DNA of 64,000 nt, from contig CAWFBJ010000015.1 of the NCBI GenBank assembly GCA_963814055.1, positions 62,001 to 126,000 of the forward strand. Direction: 5' to 3'. Below are positions 10,415 through 19,459 of this stretch, one piece after another. How positions within the stretch are numbered: position 1 is the stretch's first letter; each line of letters begins with the position of its first letter. The notes below the pieces were generated by a model. The model did no database searches. It worked only from the letters and a program-made list of their open reading frames with translations, and was not told the origin of the DNA. This DNA comes from AWTP1-13 sp963814055. GTDB lineage: Bacteria; Pseudomonadota; Alphaproteobacteria; Rhizobiales; Hyphomicrobiaceae. The position numbers and the translations under genes are program-made.

Positions 10415-10602
10415 AGCGTCGGGCACCGTGGCAGGCGCTGGCCTTGCCGGTTGAGCTTTGGGAGCATTTTTTGCTCTCGCGGGACCAAATAGATCTTTAC
10501 ATGGCCCCCCTCAGACCTTATGTCCCCTTTCCGAACGTCACAGGCGGCTTCTGCTGGTTGAGCAGCGCCCTGGTCCAACCCGACTGGTGGAGGTCCCATG
10601 AG
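10415..10602 (+). promoter_or_regulatory. 188-base leader upstream of the decarboxylase gene
   Basis: This gap before the decarboxylase contains a short GAGC-ATTTTTT-GCTC hairpin near 10454-10474 and further inverted segments. An in-frame ATG at 10501 opens a proline- and tryptophan-bearing peptide that runs straight into the decarboxylase. Alphaproteobacterial ornithine decarboxylase genes are known to carry the speF leader RNA (Rfam speF), so a regulatory leader is plausible here, but I cannot confirm its structure by eye. Confidence 0.3.
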
Positions 10603-11796
10603 ATGCACAGGTTCCCCTCTGCGACTGCGCTGATCGGCGCTACCAAGCCAGACATTCCGGTCATGGCCGTCCGCCCGCATGCCGCGGGCCGGGCCGCACG
10701 GTGGTTTATCGAAAACTTCCCGGGTGACGTGGCTTACGCCTACAAGGCGAACAGCTCCGTGTTCCTGCTGGGCGCGCTCTACGGCGCCGGCATCCGCCAT
10801 TTCGACGTGGCCTCGCTTCCCGAGATCGAGGATGCGGCCACGATCCCCGGCGCGCACCTGCACTTCATGCATCCGGTCAAGCCGCGCACGGCCATCCGCC
10901 GCGCGTTCGCCGAGTTCGGCGTGCGCAGCTTTGCGCTCGACAGCGAGGACGAGCTCAAGAAGATCCTGGAGGAGACCGGCGGCTGCCGCGAGCTCACGCT
11001 GTGGGTGCGCGTGGCGGTTGCTGCCAAGAACAGCAAGATCCCGCTCGAGCGCAAGTTCGGCATCGCCGGCGCCAAGGCGGCGCGCCTGCTCATGAAGGCA
11101 CGGCAGGCCTCCAAGGAACTCGGCATCACGTTCCACGTCGGCTCGCAGACGGTGACGCCGGACGCCTACGTGGCCGCGCTGGAAGAGGTGGGCAAGCTGA
11201 TCGTCAAGGCGGGCGTGGTGCTCGACCGGCTCGACGTGGGCGGCGGCTTCCCGTCGATCTACTCGGACGAGGTGCCGCCCCCGGCGCCGCTATCGGCCTT
11301 CATGCGCGCGATCCATATCGGCGTCGAGAAGCTGCCTGTCGGCAACCACTGCCGGCTGATGTGCGAACCCGGCCGTGCGCTGGTGGCGGAAGCGGAGTCG
11401 CTGATCGTGCGCGTCGATGCCCGCCGCGGCAACGAGCTGTTCATCAACGACGGCAGCTACGGCTCGCTGTTTGATGCCGCACACCTGAACTTCAACTTCC
11501 CGGTCAAGCTCGTAAGCCGGCCGGTGGAGGAGCGCGAGGCGTTCATCGACTTCGTGTTGTGGGGACCGACCTGCGACACGGTCGATCACATGAAGGGACC
11601 CTTCCGGCTGCCCGACAAGATCCGGGAAGGCGACTACATCGAGTTCGGCAACACCGGCGCCTACGGCCGGGCCATTGCCAGCCGGTTCAACGGCTTTGGC
11701 GCCTTCGACGAGGCGATCCTGCTGGATGAGCCGATGTTCACGATGTACGCGCCCGAGCAGGACGCGCAGCGCGAGGCCGAGCAGGTTCAGGCGTGA
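10603..11796 (+). CDS. Type III PLP-dependent decarboxylase (ornithine/lysine decarboxylase-like)
   Basis: This alanine-racemase-fold decarboxylase probably converts ornithine (or lysine) to putrescine (or cadaverine). The frame is intact, 397 residues from ATG 10603, which has GGAGG a few bases upstream. The PLP lysine is K48 in AYAYKANSS. The phosphate-binding glycines are in LDVGGGFPSIYSDE, the arginine in CEPGRAL (about residue 256), and the catalytic cysteine in the motif GPTCD is C324. The open frame extends upstream to 10444, but that part lacks family similarity. The agmatinase-like gene overlaps its stop, so the two are translated as a polyamine unit. Substrate preference cannot be settled from sequence alone. 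Confidence 0.88.
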   Translation: MHRFPSATALIGATKPDIPVMAVRPHAAGRAARWFIENFPGDVAYAYKANSSVFLLGALYGAGIRHFDVASLPEIEDAATIPGAHLHFMHPVKPRTAIRRAFAEFGVRSFALDSEDELKKILEETGGCRELTLWVRVAVAAKNSKIPLERKFGIAGAKAARLLMKARQASKELGITFHVGSQTVTPDAYVAALEEVGKLIVKAGVVLDRLDVGGGFPSIYSDEVPPPAPLSAFMRAIHIGVEKLPVGNHCRLMCEPGRALVAEAESLIVRVDARRGNELFINDGSYGSLFDAAHLNFNFPVKLVSRPVEEREAFIDFVLWGPTCDTVDHMKGPFRLPDKIREGDYIEFGNTGAYGRAIASRFNGFGAFDEAILLDEPMFTMYAPEQDAQREAEQVQA

Positions 11797-12699
11797 GCGC
11801 CAGAGCTCGACTACCTGCCGGCCGAGCAAAGCTTTCTCGATCCTGTCCGCGCGGATGCCGCCGATCCGGCGTCCGCGCGGGCGGTTGTCATTCCCTTCGG
11901 TCTGGAAGCGTCGGTTAGCTACGGCGGCGGCACCGCCGCGGGACCGCAAGCGATCCTCGCCGCCAGCCAGCAACTCGAGCTCTACGACGACGAGCTGGGG
12001 CGCGAGCCCTATCTCGAGTACGGCGTGGCGGCAATTCGCGAGCCTGAGATCGCCCGGCCGATCGATGCGGCGCTCGATCAGCTCGCAGGGACGGTCGAGA
12101 CGGTGCTGGCGGCCGGCAAGTTTCCGTTCGTGCTGGGCGGCGAGCATTCGCTGACGGCCGGCGCCATCCGCCCGTTCGCTGCGCGCCACAAGGACCTGGT
12201 GGTGCTGCAGTTCGATGCCCACGCCGACCTGCGCGACGGCTATCAGGGCGAACAATTCTCGCACGCCGTCGGCCATGCGCCGCGTGCTGGACAATCCGGG
12301 CGTGTCGCTGGTGTCGGTCGGCATCCGCGCCGTCTCCACGCCCGAGGTGCGAGTTCTACGACGCCAATCGCGATCGCATCACGATCCATTGGGCCAAGGA
12401 CCAGGCGCACTGGGACATCGAGGAGATCGTCAAGCCGCTCGCCGGCCGGCCGGTGTACGTAACGTTCGACATCGACGCCCTGGACGCGGCGATCATGCCA
12501 GCGACGGGCACGCCGACGCCGGGCGGGCTGGGCTATTGGCAGGCGCTGGCTATCCTGCGCCGGGCTTGCGCGGTTGGGAACGTCGTGGGCGCCGACCTCG
12601 TGGAGTTCGCACCGATCAAGGGCTTCCACGCCTACGACTTCACGGCTGCGGCGCATCGCCTACAAGATGCTCTCCTACGCGCTCGCCAAGCGGAACTGA
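11793..12699 (+). CDS. speB: Agmatinase/ureohydrolase family protein (four indels)
   Basis: Ureohydrolases split agmatine (or related guanidino compounds) into putrescine and urea using two manganese ions. The repaired protein is 300 residues. Metal-binding motifs visible are FVLGGEHSL (first histidine), VLQFDAHADLRD and VTFDIDALDAAIMPATGTP, all characteristic of the family. GTG at 11793 overlaps the decarboxylase stop. Frame changes are near 11801, 12275, 12348 and 12657, each a single doubled base. Its pairing with the decarboxylase points to putrescine synthesis. Other ureohydrolases (guanidinobutyrase, formiminoglutamase) remain possible because the substrate-specific residues were not resolved. 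Confidence 0.85.
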
Positions 12700-12706
12700 G
12701 AGCGCC

Positions 12707-13816
12707 ATGCCGTCTGCCAATGCATTCCAGATCGCCGTACTGCCCGGCGACGGCATCGGCCCGGAGGTGATGCGACCGTGCCTGCAGGTTCTGGCTGCCG
12801 CGGAGAAGAAGGTTGGCGGCTTTTCGCTTTCGAGCACCTCGCATCCGGCCGGTGCCGGGCACTATCGCGATCACGGCGAGGCCTTGCCGAAGGCGACGCT
12901 CGACGCGTGCCGCAGTGCCGATGCCATTCTGCTTGCTGCCATGGGCCTGCCGTCCGTGCGCTATCCCGACGGTACCGAAATCGCGCCGCAGATCGACCTG
13001 CGCTTCGATCTCGGGCTCTACGCCGGCGTCCGGCCGGTGAAGACCATTCCCGGCCTGCCGCAGGTGTTGGCCGATCCGCGCGCGGCGAAGCTCGATTTCG
13101 TGCTGGTGCGCGAGTCGACCGAAGGGCTGTTCGCGACCCGGGGCAAAGGCGCGGTGGTCAACGATCTCGCCGCTACCGAAACACTGGTCATTACGCGCGG
13201 GGTCAGCGAACGCCTGTTCGATTTCTGCTTCGAGCTGGCGCGGCAGAGCAAAGCGCGCGGGCGGCCCGGGCACGTAACCTGCGTCGACAAGGCCAACGTG
13301 TTCGCCGCCTTCGCGTTCTTCCGCAAGATCTTCGAAGAGCGCGCGGCGATGTTTCCCGACATCGGCGCGTCCAGCGCCTACGTCGATGCCACCGCACTCG
13401 ACATGGTGCGCCGACCCTGGACCATGGACGTGCTGGTGACCGAGAACATGTTCGGCGACATCCTCTCCGATCTCGGCGCCGGCCTGATGGGCGGCATGGG
13501 CATGGCGCCGTCGGCCGACATCGGCGACGAGCACGCCGTGTTCCAGCCCTGCCACGGCACGGCGCCCGATATCGTCGGCCAGGGCAAGGCCAACCCGACG
13601 GCGATGTTCCTGTCAGGCGCGATGATGCTGGAGTGGCTCGGCACGAAGCATCAGTCGGCAAGTGCCGTGCAGGCCGCGCGCCTCATCGAGGCGGCAGTGA
13701 GCCGGGCGTATGTGGAGAAGCGGCTCAAGCCGTTCGAACTGGGCGGCACGGATGGCACGCGCGAGATCACCGCGGCTGTGCTCGCGGCGCTTGCAGCGAC
13801 TGAATTACCCCTGTGA
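12707..13816 (+). CDS. Isocitrate/isopropylmalate dehydrogenase family protein
   Basis: A member of the decarboxylating beta-hydroxyacid dehydrogenase family, 369 residues and intact. The N-terminus IAVLPGDGIGPEVM is the family opening; VLVRESTEGLFATRG supplies substrate-binding residues; TENMFGDILSDLGAGLMGG contains the metal-binding aspartates; and QPCHGTAPDIVGQGKANPTA is the nucleotide-binding loop. Similar enzymes act on isocitrate, isopropylmalate, tartrate or homoisocitrate. The divergent substrate loop (RESTEGLFAT) and the position next to polyamine genes do not identify which. It begins 7 bases after the agmatinase-like gene and is followed by a palindromic repeat that probably ends the unit. 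Confidence 0.85.
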   Translation: MPSANAFQIAVLPGDGIGPEVMRPCLQVLAAAEKKVGGFSLSSTSHPAGAGHYRDHGEALPKATLDACRSADAILLAAMGLPSVRYPDGTEIAPQIDLRFDLGLYAGVRPVKTIPGLPQVLADPRAAKLDFVLVRESTEGLFATRGKGAVVNDLAATETLVITRGVSERLFDFCFELARQSKARGRPGHVTCVDKANVFAAFAFFRKIFEERAAMFPDIGASSAYVDATALDMVRRPWTMDVLVTENMFGDILSDLGAGLMGGMGMAPSADIGDEHAVFQPCHGTAPDIVGQGKANPTAMFLSGAMMLEWLGTKHQSASAVQAARLIEAAVSRAYVEKRLKPFELGGTDGTREITAAVLAALAATELPL

Positions 13817-13845
13817 TAGCGCGGCTCAAGTTTGGACCAAGCCTT

Positions 13846-13936
13846 GTCATCCCGGGCCTTGTGCCAGGGATCCATCTCTCAGCTTGCTTCGGCGTTCGTG
13901 GACGGCTGGATCCCGGCAACAAGTGCCGGGATGACA
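13846..13936. repeat. Interspersed palindromic repeat, GTCATCCCGG type
   Basis: The outer arms GTCATCCCGGGCCTTGTGCC and GGCAACAAGTGCCGGGATGAC (about 29 bases each with the adjoining GGATCCA/TGGATCC) are inverted copies around a 32-base centre. The element lies between two converging genes, where this common Rhizobiales repeat class often sits. It could act as a bidirectional terminator. Confidence 0.65.
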
Positions 13937-13938
13937 CG

Positions 13939-14799
13939 TTATGAACCGCCGCGGCCCTCGCGCAGCTTGGTCGCCATCACGGAAATGGTGCGCTGGTAGA
14001 CCTCGGCGCGGTTCCAATCCTTGATGACGCCGTAGTTGGTGGAGCCGGGCTCCCATGAGCCGCCGGCTTGCCAGCCATGGCCCTTCAGGAAGCTCGCCGT
14101 AGACGCCAGGATGTCGGGAACGCTGCGCACCAGATCGCGCCGGCCGTCGCCGTCGAAGTCCACGGCGTACTTCACATAGGGCGTCGGCAGGAACTGCGTC
14201 TGGCCGATCTCGCCGGCCCAGCCGCCGCGCATCTCGCCCGGCGACATGTCGCCCTTCTGCACGATGCGGACGGCGTCGAGCAGCTGCCCGGTGAAGAACG
14301 GCGAGCGGCGGCAGTCGTAGGCCAGCGTGGCCAGCGAGCGGATGATGGAGAAACGGCCGCTGGTGTCGGAGCCGTAGTTGGTTTCCAGGCCCCAGATGGC
14401 GATGATGATCTCGGGCGGCACGCCGAAGCGCTTCTGCACCCGGTCGAGCGTGGCGGCGTGCGTGCGCATCAGGCTCTGGCCGCGGCGGATCAGCGCCGGG
14501 CCGACGCGGCGGGCGTAGAACTGCTCGAAGCTCAGCTTGAAGGACTTTTGCGACCGATCAAGACGCACAACGGTCGGATCGTAGCTGACGCCGCTCAAGG
14601 CGGATGAGATGGCGCCTTGCGAAATGCCCTGGGCGGCAGCCTTGCCCTTGAAGCGCTCGAGCCATGCCTCGAAGCCGGCGCCGGAGTTGCCGCAATCCTG
14701 CGCGAACGCCGCAGCGGGGAGGGTAACGGCCAGCAGCGCAACGGCTGCGCCGCGGCGCGCGGTGCCGTTGAGCCTGGCTCTGGAGCTGGTTGAAATCAT
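13939..14799 (-). CDS. Lytic murein transglycosylase, MltB-like
   Basis: The enzyme cleaves peptidoglycan glycan strands, forming anhydromuramic ends. The 286-residue frame is intact. A signal peptide of about 33 residues ends at AAAFA, and mature residue C36 lies close behind. The catalytic glutamate is E139 in AIWGLETNYGS. Other family blocks are RRSPFFTGQLLDAVRIVQ, GGWAGEIGQTQFLPTPY and DFDGDGRRDL. The protein belongs to the SLT_2 (MltB) group without a C-terminal peptidoglycan-binding domain. The OmpA-family gene upstream is in the same direction, 150 bases away. Confidence 0.9.
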   Translation of the reverse strand: MISTSSRARLNGTARRGAAVALLAVTLPAAAFAQDCGNSGAGFEAWLERFKGKAAAQGISQGAISSALSGVSYDPTVVRLDRSQKSFKLSFEQFYARRVGPALIRRGQSLMRTHAATLDRVQKRFGVPPEIIIAIWGLETNYGSDTSGRFSIIRSLATLAYDCRRSPFFTGQLLDAVRIVQKGDMSPGEMRGGWAGEIGQTQFLPTPYVKYAVDFDGDGRRDLVRSVPDILASTASFLKGHGWQAGGSWEPGSTNYGVIKDWNRAEVYQRTISVMATKLREGRGGS

Positions 14800-14913
14800 T
14801 CCTCGTTTCCCCGTTGTCCCTTTGCTGGGAGCATCCTCCTAGCATGTGTTGCGGCCCCTGTCCGCTGGCGAAACGTCAAGCGCCAGGGCCGGGGTGGCGC
14901 TGGGGGCGGGAGT

Positions 14914-14943
14914 GGGGCCAGACCCGCAGCAGGGTCTGACCCC
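14914..14943 (-). terminator. Hairpin downstream of the OmpA-family gene
   Basis: The arms GGGGCCAGACCC and GGGTCTGACCCC flank a 6-base loop and pair over 12 bp with one wobble. It lies just past the stop of the minus-strand OmpA gene. There is no T-run, so a factor-independent terminator is possible but not certain. The GGGTCTGACCCC core is a frequent small palindrome in proteobacterial genomes. Confidence 0.4.
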
Positions 14944-14949
14944 GTTACG

Positions 14950-16489
14950 CTAGCGTTCTTCCATCAGCCCCGTGATGTTGAGGATGGTGACGCGGCGATT
15001 GAGGCGCTCGGGCCCCTGGGTTTCGACTTTCAGGTGTTGTTCGCCATAACCCTGGGTCACCAGGTTTTCCGCCGGCACATTGAACTCCTCCGACAGGATG
15101 TCCGCGACGGATGAAGCGCGCCGATCCGACAGGCTCAGGTTGTCCTCGTCCGAGCCGACGGCGTCGGTGTGCCCTTCGACCATGACCACGGCTTCCGGGT
15201 TGCGCTCCAGCAGCCGCAGGATAGCGCGCGCGATGCGCTCCAGCTTGAAGGACTGGTCGGCGCCGACTTCCCACGAGCCGAACTCGAAGCTGATGGTATC
15301 GAGATCGATCCGGCGCACGCGAGCGCGCAACTCGTAGTTGTCGCGGACCTCCTCCAGCGAGTAGGAGCGGTCGAGCGTTTCGAGCGGCGGGGCTTCCAGC
15401 GCTTCGTAGAGATCGTCGTCCGACGCGCGGTCGTAGTCGACGATGTAGCGATCACGCGGAATGGTGATGCGCGGCGGCGGCAGATTGAGGGCGATGATGC
15501 CCCCGATCACGCCGATGCCGACGCCCACGCCGAGATTGCGATAGAAGCGGCGGTTGTCGATGATGTTGCGCTCGCGGCCGTCGCGGTCGCGGCGATAGCG
15601 CCTGAGCAGGCGGCCGTTGCCATCCACCACGGTGACGATGCGCACGCCGTCTGACCGCACGTAGAACGTCTCGACGTTGCCGTCGGCGCGACGCTCCGAT
15701 TTGGCCCCGGGGCGGCGGCTGAAGCGTTCGGCTTCGTCGTGCCGGATGACGGCACGGTTGTTCTCTTTGACAATCGTCCGGTTGCCGGGCTCCTGGATCA
15801 CCTTGCGGCGTCCGCCGTCCTCGACGCGCTCGCGCCGGTCCTTGCGCACGTCTTCGAAGCGCTTGGGTCCGGGCAGATTGGTGCCGGGGCCCGGTCCAGG
15901 ACCTGCTGGAGACTTGGCAGCCGGCGGCAGCGGGCCGCGGGGTGTCCCAGGCGGTGGCGGCGACACACCTTTTGGCCCCGTCGGGCCTTGAGGTGGAGCC
16001 ACGCCCTGGGGTCCGGAGGGTCCTTGCGACGGCGGTGCGCCCTCGTCACGCGGCGTACGGCGGAGGCCATCTTTCTTGATCTCCGGCTGCACGTCGCCGG
16101 GTTTCACGGCGGGTGGCGGTCCCTTCTTCTCGAATTTCTCGGGCAGTGGCTGTTTTTGGAATTGAGGGAATCGTCTCCTTCTTTTCGGGTGGAGGCAGGC
16201 GTTTCTCGATTGGCGGCGGGGGTGGTGCAGTCCGCGCGGGCGGCGGTGGTGGCTGTTGCTTGATAACCGGTGGCGGTGCCTTCGGCGGTGGTGGCGGCTG
16301 CTGCTGTTGCGGGCGCCTCTCGGGCGGCCGTTGTTTCTCCCGTTCCTTTTTCTTCTTGTCCTCTTCCTCTTTCGACTGAGCCTGAGCGCCCTGGACAAGG
16401 CCCAGGCGATCCGCGGCGACCGCGCCGGCGGTGGCGCAGAGAGCAAAACAGAATGCAGTTCGGATGCTGCGTCGGCGGCCGATCGTCAT
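14950..16489 (-). CDS. OmpA-family outer-membrane/peptidoglycan-linking protein (one indel)
   Basis: The repaired product is about 512 residues. It starts at ATG 16489 with a signal peptide (RSIRTAFCFALCATAGAVAA). A charged K/E stretch and a long region rich in proline and glutamine follow, then a G/P-rich segment, an arginine-rich stretch, one short hydrophobic segment (NLGVGVGIGVIGGIIALNLP), and finally an OmpA domain over the last 120 residues with MVEGHTDAVGSDEDNLSLSD and NVPAENLVTQGYGEQ. The OmpA domain binds peptidoglycan, and the proline-rich part probably spans the periplasm. One doubled base near 16167 splits the frame in the proline-rich region. Confidence 0.85.
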
Positions 16490-16681
16490 GTGATGATTGA
16501 TCCCAAAAGTTTTCTGCCACGGCCGCGTGTTCACAGGCCGAGCCGGTTCGAAGACCCCGTGTGCTGATGGTGTTGGTAGCAAGAAAAGTGTCGCACTTTG
16601 AGGCGGCGCGAGCTTTCGTTTTGCGGTATCACAGGGCCGGACAAGCCGATGTCGGCCACCCTATCGCGAGGGACCAGGCAA

Positions 16682-17624
16682 ATGAAAAGCATAGAGATTT
16701 TGGAAGTCGCCCCGCGCGATGGTTTTCAAGCTGTCAAACCGTTCATCCCGACAGAAGCCAAGATCAAGCTTATCGAGGAACTCGCCGCCTGCGGCTTCAA
16801 GCGCATGGAGATCGGATCGTTCGTCAGCCCCAAGGCGCTGCCGCAGATGGCCGACACGCCGGAGATTCTCAAGCGCGCCAAACTGCCCGCGGATCTGCGC
16901 GTGATGGCGCTGGTGCCGAACGCCAAGGGGCTGCATCTCGCCCTCGATGCGGGCGTGAAAGAAATCAGCTGGGTGATCTCCGTCTCGGAAAGCCACAACC
17001 GCTCCAACGTCAATCGCAGCGTGGATGAGAGCTTCAAGGGTTTCGCCGAGGCTTGGGACGGACTGGGCAAGGACAAGCCGAAGCTCCGGCTCGGCCTCTC
17101 CACCTGCTTCGACTGCCCGTGGGAAGGGCGCGTGCCCGAGGACGACGTCATCCGCGCCGTCGAGCGCGTGATTGCGATCGCGCCCGATGTGGAGATCGGT
17201 ATCTGCGATACGACCGGCCGCGCCGCGCCGGACCACGTGGGATCGCTGCTCGGCCGCATCATGCCGCGCTACGCCAGCGATCGCGTGACATTCGGCTACC
17301 ATGGGCATGACACGTATGGTCTCGGTGTCGCCAATGCGATCGAAGCGTACCGGCAAGGCGTGCGGGTGATTGACGGTGCGGCGGGCGGTCTCGGCGGTTG
17401 TCCGTTCGCACCGGGTGCTGCCGGCAATACCGCGAGCGAGGATCTCGTGTTCGCCTTCGAGCACATGGGCGTGAAGACCGGAGTGGATCTTCAAGCGCCT
17501 GCTCGTTGCCGCTGATCATGTCGCCGAAGTCGAGCCGCGCCAGGCCGGCGGCAAGCTCAGGAGCGTGCCGCGCAAGCGTGCACTCGCGGGCTACGGCGCC
17601 GCGACGCAGGGCCTTCCCGCGTAG
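16682..17624 (+). CDS. Hydroxymethylglutaryl-CoA lyase-type enzyme (one indel near the end)
   Basis: A TIM-barrel enzyme of the HMG-CoA lyase group, which cleaves 3-hydroxy-3-methylglutaryl-CoA (or a related acyl-CoA) to acetyl-CoA and acetoacetate in leucine breakdown. The repaired length is 313 residues. It opens with EILEVAPRDGFQAVKPFIPT, in which the arginine and aspartate bind substrate and metal. The histidines of GYHGHDTYGLGVAN are metal ligands, and the signature with the catalytic cysteine is GGLGGCPFAPGAAGN. A doubled T near 17493 shifts the last 44 codons, which continue DLKRLLVAADHVAEVEPRQ. ATG 16682 is preceded by GAGGGA. Specificity among HMG-CoA lyase relatives is not resolved. 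Confidence 0.85.
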
Positions 17625-17643
17625 AGCGAGCACATCGGGCAGC

Positions 17644-17955
17644 TCAGCGTCTGAACTTGCGCAGGTACGCTTCGGCTGCCTGACGGTCCTCGAAGATGCC
17701 GTTGAATTTGATGCCGAGCCCTTTCGCGGTTCGGCGCACGATCTCGGCCTTGTGCACGACATTGCGCGAAGGCTCGACCAGCAGGAATTCCTTGGGCAGC
17801 GGCGATGAGCCCTGCACCCTCAGGTGCGCGCCGGTCTCGGACAGGTTGTCGATGGTGCAGTCGACGACGAAGGTGCCGTTCCCAAAGATGATCTTGCCTT
17901 CTTTGAGACAACGGTTCCGTTGCTGGGAGCGCTTGTTGGATATTTCTTCAGTCAT
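17644..17955 (-). CDS. PilZ domain protein
   Basis: A single PilZ domain of 103 residues. PilZ domains bind cyclic di-GMP through an RxxxR motif and a D/NxSxxG motif. Here there is an arginine-rich start (RSQQRNRCLKEGKI) and IDNLSETGAHLRV, in which N-L-S-E-T-G matches the second motif. The start is placed at ATG 17955 because the longer open frame (to 17994) adds unrelated residues. A second PilZ gene lies just downstream in the same direction. There is no other domain, so it probably acts as a stand-alone adaptor. Confidence 0.8.
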   Translation of the reverse strand: MTEEISNKRSQQRNRCLKEGKIIFGNGTFVVDCTIDNLSETGAHLRVQGSSPLPKEFLLVEPSRNVVHKAEIVRRTAKGLGIKFNGIFEDRQAAEAYLRKFRR

Positions 17956-18086
17956 TGGTCTGTCCTCAGACCACAATAAAATGACGTCCCCCACGCACTA
18001 CGGATAGCGGCGAGCGGTTAAGAAAGCCCGTGAAGCCTTGCTGCAGCGCCGGGTCGCCGGCTCAAGATAGCGTGAAGCGTGCGGCC

Positions 18087-18560
18087 TCAGCTCACCTCAC
18101 CGGGCCGCGGCTTGCGGCGCAGCGTGGGTGCCTTGGCTGGCGTCAGCGCGCAGATCACCTGCTGGCGCTTGGCCGCGACGATGCGCGGTGCCGCCAGAAA
18201 TTTGACGCCGAGGTCGGCGCCGGACCTCCATACAACCTGGCAGTTTGCTTCCAGCCCTTCGAGCGGGATGAGCAACTCGAACGTGTCGGGCGCAGTGACA
18301 GACCCTTCGATCCGCAACCGCGCACCGGTGGCGGACATATCGCGCACCAGGCAATCGATGGTGACGTGGCGCTCGCTGTAGGCGACCTTGCCGGATTTCA
18401 GCATGCGCCGGCGCGGCGCGATGCGCGCCTCGTCGGCCACGTTCGCGGCCAGCGCCGTGTTGCCCGCGGTATGCAGGTGGACAACAGTCCCGGTGTTCTG
18501 TGCAACGGCGGCCAACGCGGGTACTCCAATTCTCAGTGGTTCATTTTCCCCCGAATGCAT
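18087..18560 (-). CDS. PilZ domain protein
   Basis: A 157-residue protein with a PilZ domain in its middle part. The first motif is RIAPRRRMLKSGKV, the second DMSATGARLRIEG, both well kept for cyclic di-GMP binding. The first 45 residues are not conserved. It is upstream of the other PilZ gene on the same strand, with 131 bases between the two. Confidence 0.8.
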   Translation of the reverse strand: MHSGENEPLRIGVPALAAVAQNTGTVVHLHTAGNTALAANVADEARIAPRRRMLKSGKVAYSERHVTIDCLVRDMSATGARLRIEGSVTAPDTFELLIPLEGLEANCQVVWRSGADLGVKFLAAPRIVAAKRQQVICALTPAKAPTLRRKPRPGEVS

Positions 18561-18655
18561 GACTTGGTCCTCAACGCCGCTCCGCAGGTAAGCTTAACTT
18601 ACGCGGGGCGGTTAACTTTCCACCACTGCGTGTCCCGGACATGCAAGGTTCGTGC

Positions 18656-19459
18656 TCAGCCGTCGAGCCGGGCAACGTCCAGCCGATGGACGATGCCTTC
18701 CGTCTGGCTGTTGAGCGCGGGGTAGCGCTTCAGAACCAGCGGATCGTGGCCTGGAACAACGCGCCGGGGCGAGCCCGCCAGTTCTTGCAGGCGGACGTAG
18801 CCGTCCAGTACATCGGCGATGTCGATGGTGATGGGGAACACTTTGCCGTTCTCGAAATTCTCGTAGTAGTGCGCGCTGTCGGATGCCAGCACAACCGGGC
18901 CGGTGGCCGTAGCAACCCGAACGCACTGCAGGCCCCGGCTGTGGCCGCCGACCTTGTGTACGGTCACGCCAGGCGCCACCTCCGCGTCGCCATCGTGGAA
19001 TGCAACACGGCCGGAGTAGACATTCTTGACCATGTCGCACACGTGGTCGACGGTGAAGGGATAGCGCAGGAAGTTGTGGCACATGCAAGGACCGGTGGCG
19101 TACGCCATCTCAGCCTCCTGGAGATGGAAGCGCGCCTTGGGAAACGCGCCGAGCGTGCCCGCATGGTCGTAGTGCAGGTGGGTCACGACAACCTGCTCCA
19201 CATTGCCGGCGGAAATGCCGATCTGCTCGAGCGCGGCAGCCGGCGCCCGGTCCACCTTGCGGCCGCGCTTGGCGCCTTCAGCCGCGTCGAAGCCCGTGTC
19301 GACAACAATCGTGTGCTTGGCGTTGCGGATGACCCAGATGAAATAGTCGATGGGGTGGGGGCTGTCGTGGTCATCGGCAGCGATGAAGCTCTCGAACCGC
19401 CTACGCGCCGCCAAGCCTGCGTATTTCAAGGCCAGTATCTCGTAGGTATCGCTGCTCAT
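18656..19459 (-). CDS. MBL-fold hydrolase, N-acyl homoserine lactonase family
   Basis: An intact 267-residue metallo-beta-lactamase-fold protein. The dinuclear zinc motif HxHxDH is complete at residues 94-99 (THLHYDHAG); further ligands are the histidine in VGGHSRGLQ, the aspartate in VLASDSAHYYE and the late histidine in VPGHDPLV. This arrangement matches the family annotated as N-acyl homoserine lactonases (AiiA-like), which open acyl-homoserine-lactone rings. Many members have other lactone or ester substrates, so quorum quenching is only a possibility. It is transcribed away from the malonyl-CoA decarboxylase gene. Confidence 0.8.
   Translation of the reverse strand: MSSDTYEILALKYAGLAARRRFESFIAADDHDSPHPIDYFIWVIRNAKHTIVVDTGFDAAEGAKRGRKVDRAPAAALEQIGISAGNVEQVVVTHLHYDHAGTLGAFPKARFHLQEAEMAYATGPCMCHNFLRYPFTVDHVCDMVKNVYSGRVAFHDGDAEVAPGVTVHKVGGHSRGLQCVRVATATGPVVLASDSAHYYENFENGKVFPITIDIADVLDGYVRLQELAGSPRRVVPGHDPLVLKRYPALNSQTEGIVHRLDVARLDG

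Noticed and set aside
10444..10602. An N-terminal extension of the decarboxylase starting at 10444
   Set aside because: The extra 53 residues lack family similarity, and a good ribosome-binding site precedes ATG 10603.
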